A stretch of DNA of 64,000 bases from Rugalucina vietnamica (lineage: Eukaryota; Mollusca; Bivalvia; Lucinida; Lucinidae), in contig OZ024869.1 of NCBI GenBank assembly GCA_964017185.1, forward strand, positions 69,472,315-69,536,314, read 5' to 3'. Positions 11,591 through 22,600 of this stretch are shown one piece after another (position 1 is the first letter of the stretch; each line of letters starts with the position of its first letter). The notes under the pieces are model-generated. The model was not told where the DNA came from. It saw only the letters and a program-made list of their open reading frames with translations, and made no database searches. Both the position numbers and the translations under genes were made by a program.

Positions 11591-11639
11591 AACTACAGTA
11601 CCTACCTTACAGTGTGGAACGCCATAATAAGATATATTC

Positions 11640-12588
11640 CCTTTCCAGAATTCATTTCTTGGAGATTCACTTGAACGTCACGACTCGTAAACGAGTTTCT
11701 TGGTAATAAAAGGTCTTCATCGAAATACAACCGAGCATTGTCAGATAACAGTCTGTTCTTAGATATTTATGAGCATTTGCGCTATTGTGCCATAATTTTC
11801 CTCATATTTATTTCGAATAATAACGATTATATCATGTAAACAGTATTGCTCTTAAAAGACTTTTATATCGGATAATGAGATCGACACTGTATGCAAGCAC
11901 AAGCTGACCAGCGACTTCGCTTCTCGAATATGACACCAATAAAGCTTGTTCAAGTCGTGCCTCGAATGATTTATATTACTTTCATCATTAACAAACAAAT
12001 TTTCTGTCTGTGCTTGCTGATTGCAAAATTTCTGCACAAATCTTTATAATGCTTGTCAGTTTAATTCAATAGAATCCACATGAGCTTGGTCGTGTAAACA
12101 TGTATTATTCCCTTAACCAATATATCACTGGCACGCGACTGTTTTGCGAATTGAGTCACGAAAATATCGTGCAACCTTCGTGCGGGTGTCGCTAAGATTC
12201 GCATGTGTCGCGAACGGCTCGCGAAAGTAGTAATAAGTTTTGAATACATTCAGATTTTTTTACGCGACAAAAAATTCGCGAACCCTTCGCAAAGTCATTG
12301 CAAACATGTCGCGAATCCTTCGTAATTCTGTCTCCGAAAAGCTTTGGTAAATTTATACAAAGCGATTTCATAAATCTGCGACACTCGCGCGAATGTCGTT
12401 CAGGTTTTCCTGCATATATTTAACTTTTGTTTATTTGTGTTTGCTTTCGAAATGTTTGCGAAAAATTTAATGCTATTCGTTCGACGCAAAAGCAGATGGT
12501 ATACACTCTATATATTAATAGAAAAGAAAAGCCCATCAGGGCGTGCGGCCTTCCCTACACCATATGGACTGTTTCTTCGTTATAGTCA
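11640..12588. other. Unannotated stretch with TTCGCGA-rich segment
   Basis: No gene is supported. Between 12130 and 12480 the motifs TCGCGAA, TTCGCGA and related words recur irregularly, including GTCGCGAACGG and GTCGCGAATCCTTCG. I cannot define a repeat unit. Confidence 0.4.
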
Positions 12589-12828
12589 TTGAGCCACATC
12601 ATGAGAAAACAAACAATATGGCTTCCGAACAGGTCCGTCAAAAACCGGGCTATGCAGCCACAGAAGCAGGCTAGAGGCTGGATGTTTTTAGATTCAGAAA
12701 GTAGAGGAATTGAACTATCCGTGTAGCGAAAACAAAGGCGCTGATCATCTTTGCAGTTACTGCAAAGCTGATCTGCGCCTTTGTTTTTGCTTTTTCAAAA
12801 TGTTTGTTTTCTCATTATGCGGCTCATT
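12589..12828 (+). mobile_element. Inverted-repeat element family D, copy 2
   Basis: The ends are TGAGCCACATCATGAGAAAA and the inverse TTTTCTCATTATGCGGCTCA. Inside, CGAAAACAAAGGCGCTGATC pairs with GATCTGCGCCTTTGTTTTTG around a short loop (12728-12790). A spacer containing GAACAGGTCCG is shared with the other copies. Confidence 0.8.
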
Positions 12829-12829
12829 T

Positions 12830-13600
12830 CTCGTCAATAAAAACCTTCTGATGAGATTACTAATTCGATTCCTTTGAAATGCATTGACAAAGATATATGG
12901 CTTCTATCGGCACTAAGAATTCATGAATAGACGATGTTTGCAGTTTTGAGTTATTATTCAATAGAGAAATGCAGCAAAGTTCTTGAAATGATATGAGGTA
13001 TCGTAAACGCCAAAGGCTTTTATACATTGCATATTGAAATAAGTCGTTTCAAAGCTGTTGGTAATTGAAATTGGACATTTCAAAGTACTGCAGTCGGAGT
13101 ACTGCAGTCGGATTGAAATTTGACATTTCAAATGATAAATTAAAACCTTTAAAATTAACTCATCCATCCTCTAGTCAGTAGGGTGAATTAGATATTAAGA
13201 TGTACATATATCAATCAGAATCCGCGCACATCTATCCTATATCCTGTCCTTTCAATTTCGCGTTGCCTAATTTCAAATATGGTGTGAAGCGTGTACGACA
13301 AAACGCAATGTAAACTGTTACGTTTTTTTTTACTCCCCTGAAGTATACTTATAATGTAAAGGTATTCTAAATACGTATATATTTAATAGGAAAAACAACA
13401 AGACAAAACCAACAAGACAATACCCTGTCAACCGGAAGTTCCAAACCAATGGAACTCAAATATGCCTGCTCACTTGGACCATTTTACAACACAGTTTAGG
13501 TCACAGTTTATATGCATAAAAAGAAAACATTTATCAACCTGGAGCCAGTAGTTCAAAACTTTGTTAGGTTAACGTTATCGTTGAGACCTCAACTCTTTAA
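12830..13600. other. Unannotated intergenic stretch
   Basis: A tandem pair of AGTACTGCAGTCGG occurs at 13083-13110. Nothing else is supported. Confidence 0.4.
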
Positions 13601-13619
13601 GTAAATGCCGACTACATAA

Positions 13620-13741
13620 GCAAATACCCTGTTGTTTGTTGATAAAATGTGAGAATCCTTTGCATTAAAAAGAATTTATTAGCATCCTTTGCATTGCAAA
13701 TGGTTCTTACATTTTATCAGCAAAAAATAACAGTGTATTTG
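13620..13741. mobile_element. Short inverted repeat (~120 bp)
   Basis: AAATACCCTGTTGTTTGTTG with GATAAAATGTGAGAATCCTT is followed, after a short centre, by its imperfect inverse complement (CTTACATTTTATCAGC, AACAGTGTATTT). Probably a foldback MITE. Confidence 0.55.
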
Positions 13742-13744
13742 TAA

Positions 13745-14585
13745 TATTCATGTTTGAAATTTTAACTAATCGTTAACGATGTCGTTAATTTTGAACAACT
13801 GGGCCCTGGGGTGCTATTACGCAAACTATATATTACACTACGTAACACGACGAAGGATTGTTTTGAAATAATGCATTATTTGCAAGATACGTTTCTAATC
13901 AATTTTACGAAGCTGCACCGGATTTTCATGCAGTCTAAAGACGCTGATTAAATTAAATAGCATCTCGAAGGAAATATCCTAGACATAACCCCCGGCAATG
14001 CGAACTGACTTCCTTATCATTTTTCGCATATAATTCAGATGTTGGTATTAAGGCGACACCGTGGCCTGATGAACAATATTGATATTTCGGACTGCAAAAT
14101 AGAAAACAGATTCAGAAGACTTGGGGATTGTAGTGTGTATATGGTGGGTTTTCAGACCATATTACTGAGTATATTTACGTGAAAAACATCAAAAACAGCC
14201 ATCGTGTTTCCAGAACAGGTGCTAGCCGTAATGGTTGTAACGGTGTACGCTGAGTATCGTTAGTACTTCAAAGATGTCTCTTTAACGTACCAAGAGAAGT
14301 AACATGGACGATTCTTCAATAGAAGTACCAGGGAAGTTCTATCCCATGGTGGATTTAGACAATTACAGGCTAGACTATTCATTACTATATGCCATGTCAA
14401 AAACCATTGAAAAGTATAAGATTTATGTTTTATATTATGATTCATAAAAATCAGATTTACTTGAAGGAGGGAAGGAGGGAAACGTACTTACTCGGACAAA
14501 TAGAAAAAAAGTTTATTTTTCCAAGAAAATAGTGACTTTCAATGGTTTCATTTTTGTCGCGAATAGAAAACCCCGTATTTAAAAC

Positions 14586-14587
<2 letters not shown>
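13745..14587. other. Unannotated intergenic stretch
   Basis: No supported gene or element boundary is seen. Confidence 0.4.

Positions 14588-14619
<32 letters not shown>
14588..14619. repeat. (CT)n microsatellite
   Basis: About sixteen uninterrupted CT units. Confidence 0.95.
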
Positions 14620-14622
<3 letters not shown>

Positions 14623-14637
14623 GTTAAACTGGGCTTC

Positions 14638-14765
14638 ACAGGGGTATACCTAGTTTTCTTATTTTCAAATCGATTTTTGGGTACTCGTTAGAATCCTCTA
14701 GGTGAGGCGCGTCTAACGTGTAACCGCGTAATCAGGTTTGATTTTTTTTCTCAATATTTACAGCT
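14638..14765 (+). mobile_element. Repeat family B, partial copy 2
   Basis: Shows the order ACAGGGGTATACCTA, GGGTACTCGTTAGAA, a decayed hairpin around CTCTAGGTGAGGCG, and CTAACGTGTA, matching the centre of family B. Both ends are missing. Confidence 0.5.
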
Positions 14766-15309
14766 GCAAACAGGGGCCAGTTTATTTAACGCTACAGTAA
14801 GTGTTTGTTTCCAGTTTCTGTTCAATATAACGATATGGACATGTCTTGTTCGTTGAAAGGAAAGACTCCTCAAATTGAAAAAACAAGCAATTCATTCAAC
14901 TTGTTACATAGACATTTTCTGCATGTAGACATGATCATACATGATGTGCATAATACAATAGTAAATATACATAAGTGATGTCATTACATTTTATTTTATG
15001 TTTTCATTTCATGTATGTTATGATCCTATATATACTATTGGCATAAAGTTAATCATATTCCATTTGTGAATTTCGCTTGAGATTTTGGAACGCTTACAAT
15101 AAAATCTTTTGAAACATTTCAGATTTTTTTTTTTATAAATTGTGACAAAAACAATACACTGTATACCAGCAATTTAATGAAGAAAAGATAAGCAATGCAC
15201 AAGTTAGCAAAGGGCTGTAATTCCACAAAGAAAAATACTCATAAAATTGAAAAAAAATCAATAGGAAAATTCCGGAGGCCAAAGGTGAGCACAACTTCTT
15301 AGAAAACAC

Positions 15310-15421
15310 TTAGGCAGCAAATAAAATTTAAACTGAGATCCTTTAAGAGCAGTGAACATATTAATGAGAAAAGGGATGGGCCATACCGCGGTTTCGACTA
15401 TTTAAGTCTCGTCAGAATTTT
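15310..15421 (-). ncRNA. Isolated hammerhead-array fragment with covarying stem II
   Basis: 15310-15377 matches the AT-rich linker of the 6.3-8.5 kb array. At 15378-15421 (minus) the core CUGACGA and GAAA are present, followed by CCGCGG and UA. Stem II is GACU/AGUC instead of GGCU/AGCC, a compensated base-pair change. The 5' strand of stem I is replaced at the truncation point, so this copy is a relic. Confidence 0.65.
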
Positions 15422-15489
15422 TCTAAAGATTTAGTTTTAAGCATCCAGTTTTAGAATATGCTTAAACTACAGAAAACTCGACCACTTCC

Positions 15490-15693
15490 GGTAAACATTG
15501 CATGTATCTTCACCTCTGTCGAATAACAACTTGGCGCCTGCTGATCATGGAAATCACTAGTTCCATGCACCTTTCACCTGGTACACTGTCCCACTTCTCC
15601 AATAGAGCTAGGTAAAGCTCGTGAACAATGGACACGACTGGTTCCCGGTCTCAAACTCGTCGGCCGAGCTCGTCCCACAAGTGTAAGATGGGG
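15490..15693 (-). pseudogene. Tc1/mariner-type transposase fossil, C-terminal part
   Basis: The minus-strand translation gives LNPILHLWDELGRRV followed by a stop and LYLALLEKWDSVP. These correspond to the Tc1-family NPIEHLWDxLGRR block that includes the last acidic catalytic region, and to the C-terminal EEW-type segment. It continues the reading interrupted at 17382: the two parts flank a retroelement and share the duplicated TTCAAA. In-frame stops show it is dead. The family level (Tc1-like) is well supported by motif order; the exact clade is not determined. Confidence 0.7.
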
Positions 15694-15719
15694 TTCAAAT
15701 ATAGTTACTGGAAATTTAA

Positions 15720-16918
15720 AATATAGTTACTGGAAATTTAAAAATAATTTCGGATTCTAGAATTCGCAAAATTGTTTCTAAAGGTCCGAAATATAGATTC
15801 CCTTCCTACATTAATTTCGACAAATGTAGAGAGGAGATTGCATCTGCATTAAATGATTTCGGTAATCGATGGTGTAAACGAGAGGGTGTTGAGGATAATG
15901 CTCTTAAAGAATGGAAAAGAAGTATCTTCACTATCGTGGATAAACGTATTAAGTTTTATTCACAAAATACTAATCTTTTACCTCCTAAACCCAAATCGTC
16001 ATTTAGGCATTTGAAGCAGGGTATCCAAGAATTTCATAGAAAGTATGTCTTGGTTCCGGCAGACAAAGCCGCAAACAATGTTGTTGTCGTTTGTAGGCTT
16101 CACTACGTTAACACCTTAAAACAGGAGCTTGATGGTACCAGAGCTTATCTGGAGACAGATACTGATGAAGTGTCTGTAGTTAATGCCCACTTAAACGATT
16201 TACCTGTTAAGTTTTCTGTTTGTGTCAATGAAGGCCAAGACAAACTTCCTACGATGTATTGGTTACCTAAGCTTCACAAAAGACCATACAAAGCTAGATT
16301 TATTGCAAATTCTAGCTCTTGTACTACCACTGAACTTTCTAAATTATTAACTTCCTGTCTTACTGCTATCAAATCTCATGTTATAAGATACTGTGAGACA
16401 GTGTATGAAACTTCAAATAAAAATTGGTTTTGGTCAATAAAAAGTTCTGGTGAGGTGCTCAGTAAATTGAAGTGTAGAGGGTTCCGTGCGACAAGCTTGT
16501 CCACGTATGATTTGTTTACTCTGTATACAACATTACCACATAATCTAATAAAAGAAAAACTTCTGGATTTGATAGAGTGGACCTTCAAAAGGGCATTAAA
16601 AAACTATGGTTCACTTTATTTGGCATGTAATGACAGAAAGGCTTTTTTTTCACTTCCTCTGACCAAAGTCGGTATACACTTTGGTCATGTCAGAATGTGT
16701 GCGACGCCTTGTCCTATCTCCTTGATAATATTTATATTAGATTTGGGACCAAGTTATACAGACAAATTGTTGGAATTCCGATGGGTACAAATTGCGCACC
16801 TCTCGTAGCTGATTTATTTTTATACTGCTACGAAAGAGATTTCATGGATTCTCTTAACCATGATAATCAAGCTGATGTTATCGAGGCTTTTATCGAGGCT
16901 GTGAGTCCTTGTTTTTGA
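15720..16918 (+). pseudogene. Reverse transcriptase (Penelope-like), frameshifted and truncated
   Basis: The frame is open from just after the stop at 15717 with no ATG; the segment has lost its true start. Recognisable blocks are VPADKAANNVVVV (the DK-type N-terminal motif seen in Penelope-like RTs), YWLPKLHKRPYKARFI (RT motif 2), LSTYDLFTLYTTLP (motif A region, with the expected D) and IVGIPMGTNCAPLVADLFLY (motif B). A one-base change in the T-run at about 16642-16650 shifts the frame between motifs A and B. The reading then ends a few residues after ADVIEAF, before the catalytic YxDD of motif C. No GIY-YIG endonuclease is present. Penelope-like assignment is by motif style; confirmation needs a tree. 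Confidence 0.75.
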
Positions 16919-17375
16919 TTCATCAGGATGTTTATCATGATTTATTTGTTTGTTCTTGATGATTCATTGACTAGTTAGAGATTCACCACGAGGACCGAAG
17001 AACTTTCTAAATGTTATGAACCACTGCAGAAGCTGAGGGTGAGGTTAGGATCCTGTAAAACCGGTTTAAGCCCGCCAGTAACTTTGTGTTACTGATCGTT
17101 CCAAGGCGATACTTCTGTGGTGGTTCTTTTTGTTTTATGTCTTGGTGTTTAAAAAAATTTTTGTGCTGTTGGCGCCTTATGTATGTTTTCATATTTTTAA
17201 TTAAGTTAAGGTAACTGAGTGGCCACCTATTGGGAAAATAGCTGCTCATTCGGCTTACGATATGTTTCATGGTATAAGAGCCTGATTGTTACTTTGGTTT
17301 TTTCCCACCTCGGTTTTTGGAGTGGGAATCTCTTTCTGATTGCGCCTTTTCCTGATCTTTGCCTACTTGTACCTT
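16910..17375 (+). repeat. Repeat family A, copy 2 (3' end of RT element)
   Basis: Non-coding 3' region of the insertion, with GTGAGTCC, GATTCATTGACTAGTTAGAG, GTAAAACCGGTTTAAGCCC, TTGGCGCCTTATGTATG and a terminal CCTACTTGTACCTT. The other copies lie at 9.9, 19.8, 29.2, 39.3, 49.4, 52.0, 53.0 and 63.0 kb. Confidence 0.85.
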
Positions 17376-17381
17376 TTCAAA

Positions 17382-17960
17382 GTCTGGCGACGAGCTCGGC
17401 CATGGAAGAGTAGGAATGTGGTGCTGATTTTTGTATTCCTCCGTGGTGTCTGCACGGTGTAGCTTTGCATTTTCATCTTAAAATACCATATGCTGGTCGT
17501 TAATGGAGTTAAGGAAGGGCCTAACGACGGGCTCAAGCATCTTGTTTTGTCACTTTTGGGAATTCAAAGTACCGTTCAACACTTTTAAATTATGAATGCG
17601 TTCGGAAGAGAACGCAGCCCACACCACCTTCCCCAGCCACAGTTCCTTGCACACAGGGCACAATTAAGCGTTCACCAGGGAGGCGTCGACCATATGTATG
17701 AAACAGACAGAAACGGCTCTCGTCTGACCAAAGAACTTTCTGTCAGTTACGTAGTCACTTCTTAACAGCCTCTCTCTCATGCCGTCAAAACACAATTTTA
17801 ACCTTCACATTTCTTTCTTCGTGCATGTTTTGTCATAAAAAATGTTTTGAAGACTTGTAAATTACCAAAAGTGCAAAGAAGAATCATGCTTGTTTAACAA
17901 CTCGTAAACAGTGCTGTCACTCGAGCTTCTCACTCGTGATCAATGTTGCAATAAGTGAAT
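17382..17960 (-). pseudogene. Tc1/mariner-type transposase fossil, N-terminal and middle part
   Basis: On the minus strand, pieces in shifting frames read FFGQTRAVS (family SDESRF region), VVWAAFSSERIHNLKVLNGT, ENAKLHRADTTEEYKNQHHI and LPWPSSSPDF. This is the order expected for a Tc1 transposase DDE domain (WAAF, NGT, DNAxxH, WPxxSPDxNP). Stops and frameshifts interrupt it. It joins the fragment at 15490-15693 once the TTCAAA-flanked insertion is taken out. Confidence 0.7.
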
Positions 17961-17964
17961 CGAA

Positions 17965-18335
17965 TTTACCGAAGTTTCATCCCTTAAACACTGATTCACA
18001 TACAGAATAAAAATCAAAACTGAAATTTTATTTTATGACTTTGAAATTCGAGGTCGCATAAAAATATGCTTAACTTTATGCCAATAGTGTATATGTTTTG
18101 GATTATTTGCAGATTAAACCACTCAATCTCAAAACTTCGTCATAAATGTGCAGAGCCTTACATAGACCCCTGTGGTACATTTATGCATTCCAGGGGCACA
18201 TTACATTCACCGCACGCTACAAACAGATGACGACATATCACAAACATACCTACCAGTGGGTCAGATATAATTAAATTTTGAATCTTTGCAGTTGAACTTT
18301 GTCGCATTTCCTAAATCGATCGAACTTTGGTACAT
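17965..18335. other. Unannotated intergenic stretch
   Basis: No supported feature; AT-rich DNA between the Tc1 fossil and the first Rab-like copy. Confidence 0.4.
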
Positions 18336-18339
18336 GAAT

Positions 18340-18509
18340 TAGTTTGATCAATTATTCGTTAATTCTGCTTTTCATTTTCAATAATCGATCTTTTTTCTAT
18401 GCTTGTATTCATATAAATTATTATTTATTCAATATAATACATGTATGAGATTATCTTAAAACTGAATTTGCCTGATTTGTGGAAATAATACACAGTTCAA
18501 TCAAGCAAT
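18340..18509 (+). promoter_or_regulatory. Upstream block conserved between the two Rab-like copies
   Basis: GATCAATTATTCGT, CAATAATCGATC and a TGATTTGTG...CAAT(A)ATGG end recur in the same order upstream of the second copy (30305-30473). The block probably contains the 5' UTR and proximal promoter duplicated with the gene. No TATA box can be fixed with confidence. Confidence 0.45.
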
Positions 18510-19408
18510 ATGGCACAAAACTCTACAGGAATATCCACTGAACAGCAACAGTCGAAAGAATACTTATTCAAAGTTATAATTACAGGAGACAAAGCGACGG
18601 GGAAAACGTGTTTGCTCCGTAGTTTCGTGCGGGACGAGTTTTCGGAAAAATATGTTACCACCACTGGGGTAGACTTCATGGCTAAGGAAATTACTAAGGA
18701 GGATAAAACAGTTAAACTGCAGATTTGGGACAGAGGGGGGGCAGGAGCGGTAAGATTATTTTACGAATACATAAAGGTTAAAATAGTTTATTGCCTTTTC
18801 ATACATATATCTACAGCAATGTGGTCTGGTCACATGTTTTCTCGACATTAGTTACGGCCCTTCCCCTATAAGTACTAGTATAAAGCTTGTGCTATTTTGT
18901 ATGCTCTAAAGAATAGTAAATTAGAACAATCATACATACAATACATAAAAAGAAAGGGGACTCACCCAAATTATAATGATGATGGTAGACAAGTCTATTC
19001 AGTACACATGCATATTAGTTAATTAAGTCCATGAGATTTATACGAGTTAAATAATATCTTTTCAGGCCTAGTAAAGTTACAAACGCATACTATAGGGGAG
19101 CAGCTGGTGTAATTATTGTATTTGACGTTACGAACAGAGACACATTCACGAACGTCGAGACCTGGTTTGATTCTGTGTCCAAATATAGTACAGAGTCCCT
19201 TAGCGTTGTCCTTGTTGGGAACAAAACTGACCTTACTGAGAGACAAGTCACTCAGCAGGAAGCACAGTGTGTAGCGGAGAAACACGGAGCCCCCTATACA
19301 GAAGTGAGCGTGAGTGATAAAATCAATATCAACGAACCGTTTGTCAAACTGACTGAGAAACTTTTGCAACCGAAGGGACCAAACATACCATGGTGGAAGA
19401 AAACTTAA
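18510..19408 (+). pseudogene. Rab-like small GTPase copy 1, frameshifted at the G3 motif
   Basis: Exon 1 (18510-18749) encodes a start MAQNS, P-loop GDKATGKTCLL (GxxxxGKT), switch I TTTGVDF and then WDRGGAGA before the donor GTAAGA. Exon 2 starts at 19066 after TTTTCAG and encodes NAYYRGAAGVIIVFDVT, NKTDL (G4) and a C-terminal PWWKKT. Compared with copy 2, one extra G in the seven-G run at 18735-18741 changes the frame: with six Gs the exon would read WDRGGQE and join exon 2 in phase, whereas as written the splice product hits TAG at once. So it is either a pseudogene or a homopolymer error in the assembly. The DTAGQE motif is also altered at DT to DR. The full reading would be about 193 aa. 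No C-terminal cysteines. Confidence 0.75.
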
Positions 19409-19409
19409 C

Positions 19410-19842
19410 TTTGCTATCTAATAACTTTATAATATTGCTTACATGACCATTTTATTGTTGACTCTATTATGTAGGATAATTAACTATTTTCACTCAGATG
19501 ATGTCGAACATTCGGACTTTTTATTATAATGCTGTGTAACACGACGTATTTAGTAGACGTTGTCTAATACTACGTACACAATATATATGTACTCATTAGT
19601 TTCGTTGAAATGTCGTACGTCGGCACTTCCTGGAAACTGAGGTGGTTCTAACATTTACACATACATACATGGAGACACATACCACATTTTCGCATTTTCA
19701 CATTGTACCAGTATGCCTTGGACTCCCATAGCCACATATATGTGTTCATAGTGAAGACAGCTAGGATGTACCCGTCGGTTTTCTGTGACATATCTCTAGT
19801 GGAGCGAGATCGTGAAATATAACATATTGCGGCTTAGAGATT
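19410..19842. other. Unannotated 3' flank of Rab-like copy 1
   Basis: No clear poly(A) signal close to the stop and no recognised repeat. Confidence 0.35.
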
Positions 19843-19889
19843 CTCTTTCTGATTGCGCCTTTTCCTGATCGTTGCCTACATGTACCGTT
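19843..19889 (+). mobile_element. Repeat family A, copy 3 (short 3' fragment)
   Basis: Only the terminal block is present: TCTGATTGCGCCTTTTCCTG, GTTGCCTAC and GTACCGTTTT. It is a strongly 5'-truncated copy. Confidence 0.6.
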
Positions 19890-22600
19890 TTAGCTAGCTG
19901 ATCTGTTCATATTGATGTAAACAATATTTCAAAACAGAGAAAACGTAGGAACTTATACTAAGAGACACATACACCGCGTAACAGGATTCCCGACCAGTTC
20001 CGTCATGTACAGTCACGAAAGAAAGCATTTATAACGACGCTGTCAGGCACTAACGGTTTACAAAGCAAAATGCAAGTTTAGTCAGAATGTACTAAACACT
20101 ACCAATAGAAACGCGTCAAGTTAGTTATCAATGATTCTAACACAACACAACGTTATCGTTATACCCACATGCGGAAATGTCAGTGTGTGTGAACTGTAAA
20201 TGAAAGTTCGCGCGTGATATTGCGTTTTGGGGGATTTTAATAAGCATTTCTTTATTAGTCATGTTAGGACGATAAACACCCGACGCTGTCGGACAGATGC
20301 GATTAATATATTCCAGCTATACCGTCGTGGATCTATGCATCGCAATCAGCCCCGAGCCCTACAACATCCCGCGTTCATCGCGATAATACATATAGAAAAG
20401 AAAACACTTCTTAAATAATGAAACAACACAATTATCTCAACACATTATATTCTTTAAAATAAATAAACATATTTCATATTTTATGTCCTCTTATTTTGTG
20501 ATGCATCATAAAACATCGCCCACTTCGGACAAGTTTTAATTATAGTTTTTCTCCTATGCTTTGAGAAATTGAATCTATTGCAATCTTGTCCGATTTATCT
20601 TTTTTTCATACATGTAGCTATACAATCCTTGTACGTTAAGACTCTTTTCTGCGTTATTATAGATTAAGTATATGTAAATGTTAGCATTTGATAATGTTTT
20701 TTTTTTCGCTGGTATTTAGCAACTGTTTCGGTGTAGATTAAATATTTTCTTGGTATATATAATCGAGAAAAAAAGTTTGATAATCGGTTGACAAATTAAA
20801 TGTTCTGGTCAAAACATTTTTGAATATAGATTTTAAAAATCTCAAGTAAGGGAGATAAATATTTTTATCGCAAAAATTCTAAATTCATAATATTTCATTA
20901 TAATTGCCCAAAGTCATTATAAAATCACACAGATGACTTACCTGAGACCAAATCTTCCTGATCAAGTATTTTTTGTTTTCGAAAATTTTGCATTTTACAT
21001 GATCATCGATTACCTCTCTTGCCAATGCAAAATCCATATTCAAAATTCATTTTGGTCATAAAAATATCAGGTGACCGATTTTTAAATGTTTTGCAAGTTC
21101 GATTAGGACAAACAAAGATCAAAAAGTTTTGCATACAAATAACCTGCTTGCAACTTCACACTCAATATCAATATTTTTTCATATGGAGGAAGGGAGTCCG
21201 TTTTAACTAGTATACTCATAGTCGACCACATGTGAGTAATTAACGTTGGAAACATTGAAAACCTTCTGTGAACGCGAGTTTTGATTTTTCCGACGGATAA
21301 GATTGATCTTTACGAACGCGTACTCATGCAAACGCGTTCTTACGAACACAACCAATGCTCTACAACGTAAATAAACGAATGGAACGAATGTTCAGTGCTG
21401 AACTTCTGTTTGCAATAAATCGCGATTCCATGTCGAGGGACTTTCGCGAATATGTGACAAGGCCTTGAAATATATGATACTAGCTCTTTTCGGTGTCGAC
21501 TATATCTCAAATTCGTATCATATTAAAATAAATAAATAAACGGACAGATTCAGCCAGGTTAACGTGGATTGATATATTTACAAAGTCCCTAAACCCCCCT
21601 AAACTTTGAACATGTTTTTCTCAGTCTTGGGGTACAGATCATACATGATATTACATCTCCTGAAAGGGCAATGAATGACAAACTTTATCCTAGTAATAAA
21701 ACCAGAATTTGTATTTGCATTTTCGTGCATGTTGGTCGTGAAATGCACTGTTAGTCTGAAAACTGCTTTTATTTTTCTTGTATTGTTTTACGCTTAAATA
21801 AGAAATATTGTGGAATGAGTGTTGGCACGTAGTTTGTAAGTCAAAAAAATCTATCAAATAGTATCATTTTTGTTGTGTTTGAAACGATTCTTATCGAAAT
21901 ATCTGCAGTTCAAAAGACTGTTTTTGAGACTTATCGAGGTCAGAATGACAAAAGTTTGAAAAGTTCATCACCCTATTTTGACCACTATGTAAACGCAGTT
22001 CGCAACAATTGTTGAATGGCGGTTCTATTGAAAGACGTAGAATATTCAATAATGAAGCGGATGGGACGACTCGGATGTTCATCAGTCTATTAATAGCAAC
22101 GCAAAATTTGATCGATTTTACAAGAATACACAACTACGTCATACACCAAAAATCTAGCTCTTCTAATATCAATGCGCCGTAATGGCATGTCGCTAAAACA
22201 AAGCATATATGTGTATATTTATAGGATTACCGAGCATATTTATGATAGTGAACACATGCAGTCATTGAAAGTTTACTTTGTGTTGTGTTTCTGCCTTAAA
22301 TTATGATGGTTTGTCATAACCACATGGGATCTACTTAAATCGGATGTTTATCCGGATAATATTTATTCGGCGTTCTTCGGCCAAACACATTCCCAAAACT
22401 CTGGTGAAATCTGCTGTTACAGACGCAGGAGGCATAAAAGAGAGCAGAATTCGGACTAGCAGGTAAAAGGCATGGGTGGGGTGCGAACTGCAACATTTTT
22501 GCATTGCGATCATTTCATTTATGTATCGTATTTCCATGTTTCAAACCACCTGTGAGTTTCTGTTTATGTTTTTCAATTTGTTTTCTATGAGGACATAAGA
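19890..22600. other. Unannotated intergenic stretch
   Basis: AT-rich, with many short frames on both strands, none with recognised domains or splice-compatible context. No repeats were identified by eye. Confidence 0.4.

Larger units (their letters stand above)
15700..17375 (+). mobile_element. 5'-truncated Penelope-like retroelement with TTCAAA duplications
   Basis: The insertion splits a Tc1 transposase fossil. TTCAAA occurs immediately before (15694-15699) and after (17376-17381), a 6-bp target duplication. The element starts with a duplicated 22-bp segment containing ATAGTTACTGGAAATTTAAA (15699-15742), a pattern common at retroelement 5' truncations. It then carries a reverse-transcriptase fragment and, from about 16908, the block called repeat family A, ending ACCTT. 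This directly shows that family A is the 3' end of this RT family. The YxDD-containing segment and everything up to the 3' region are deleted. Confidence 0.8.
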
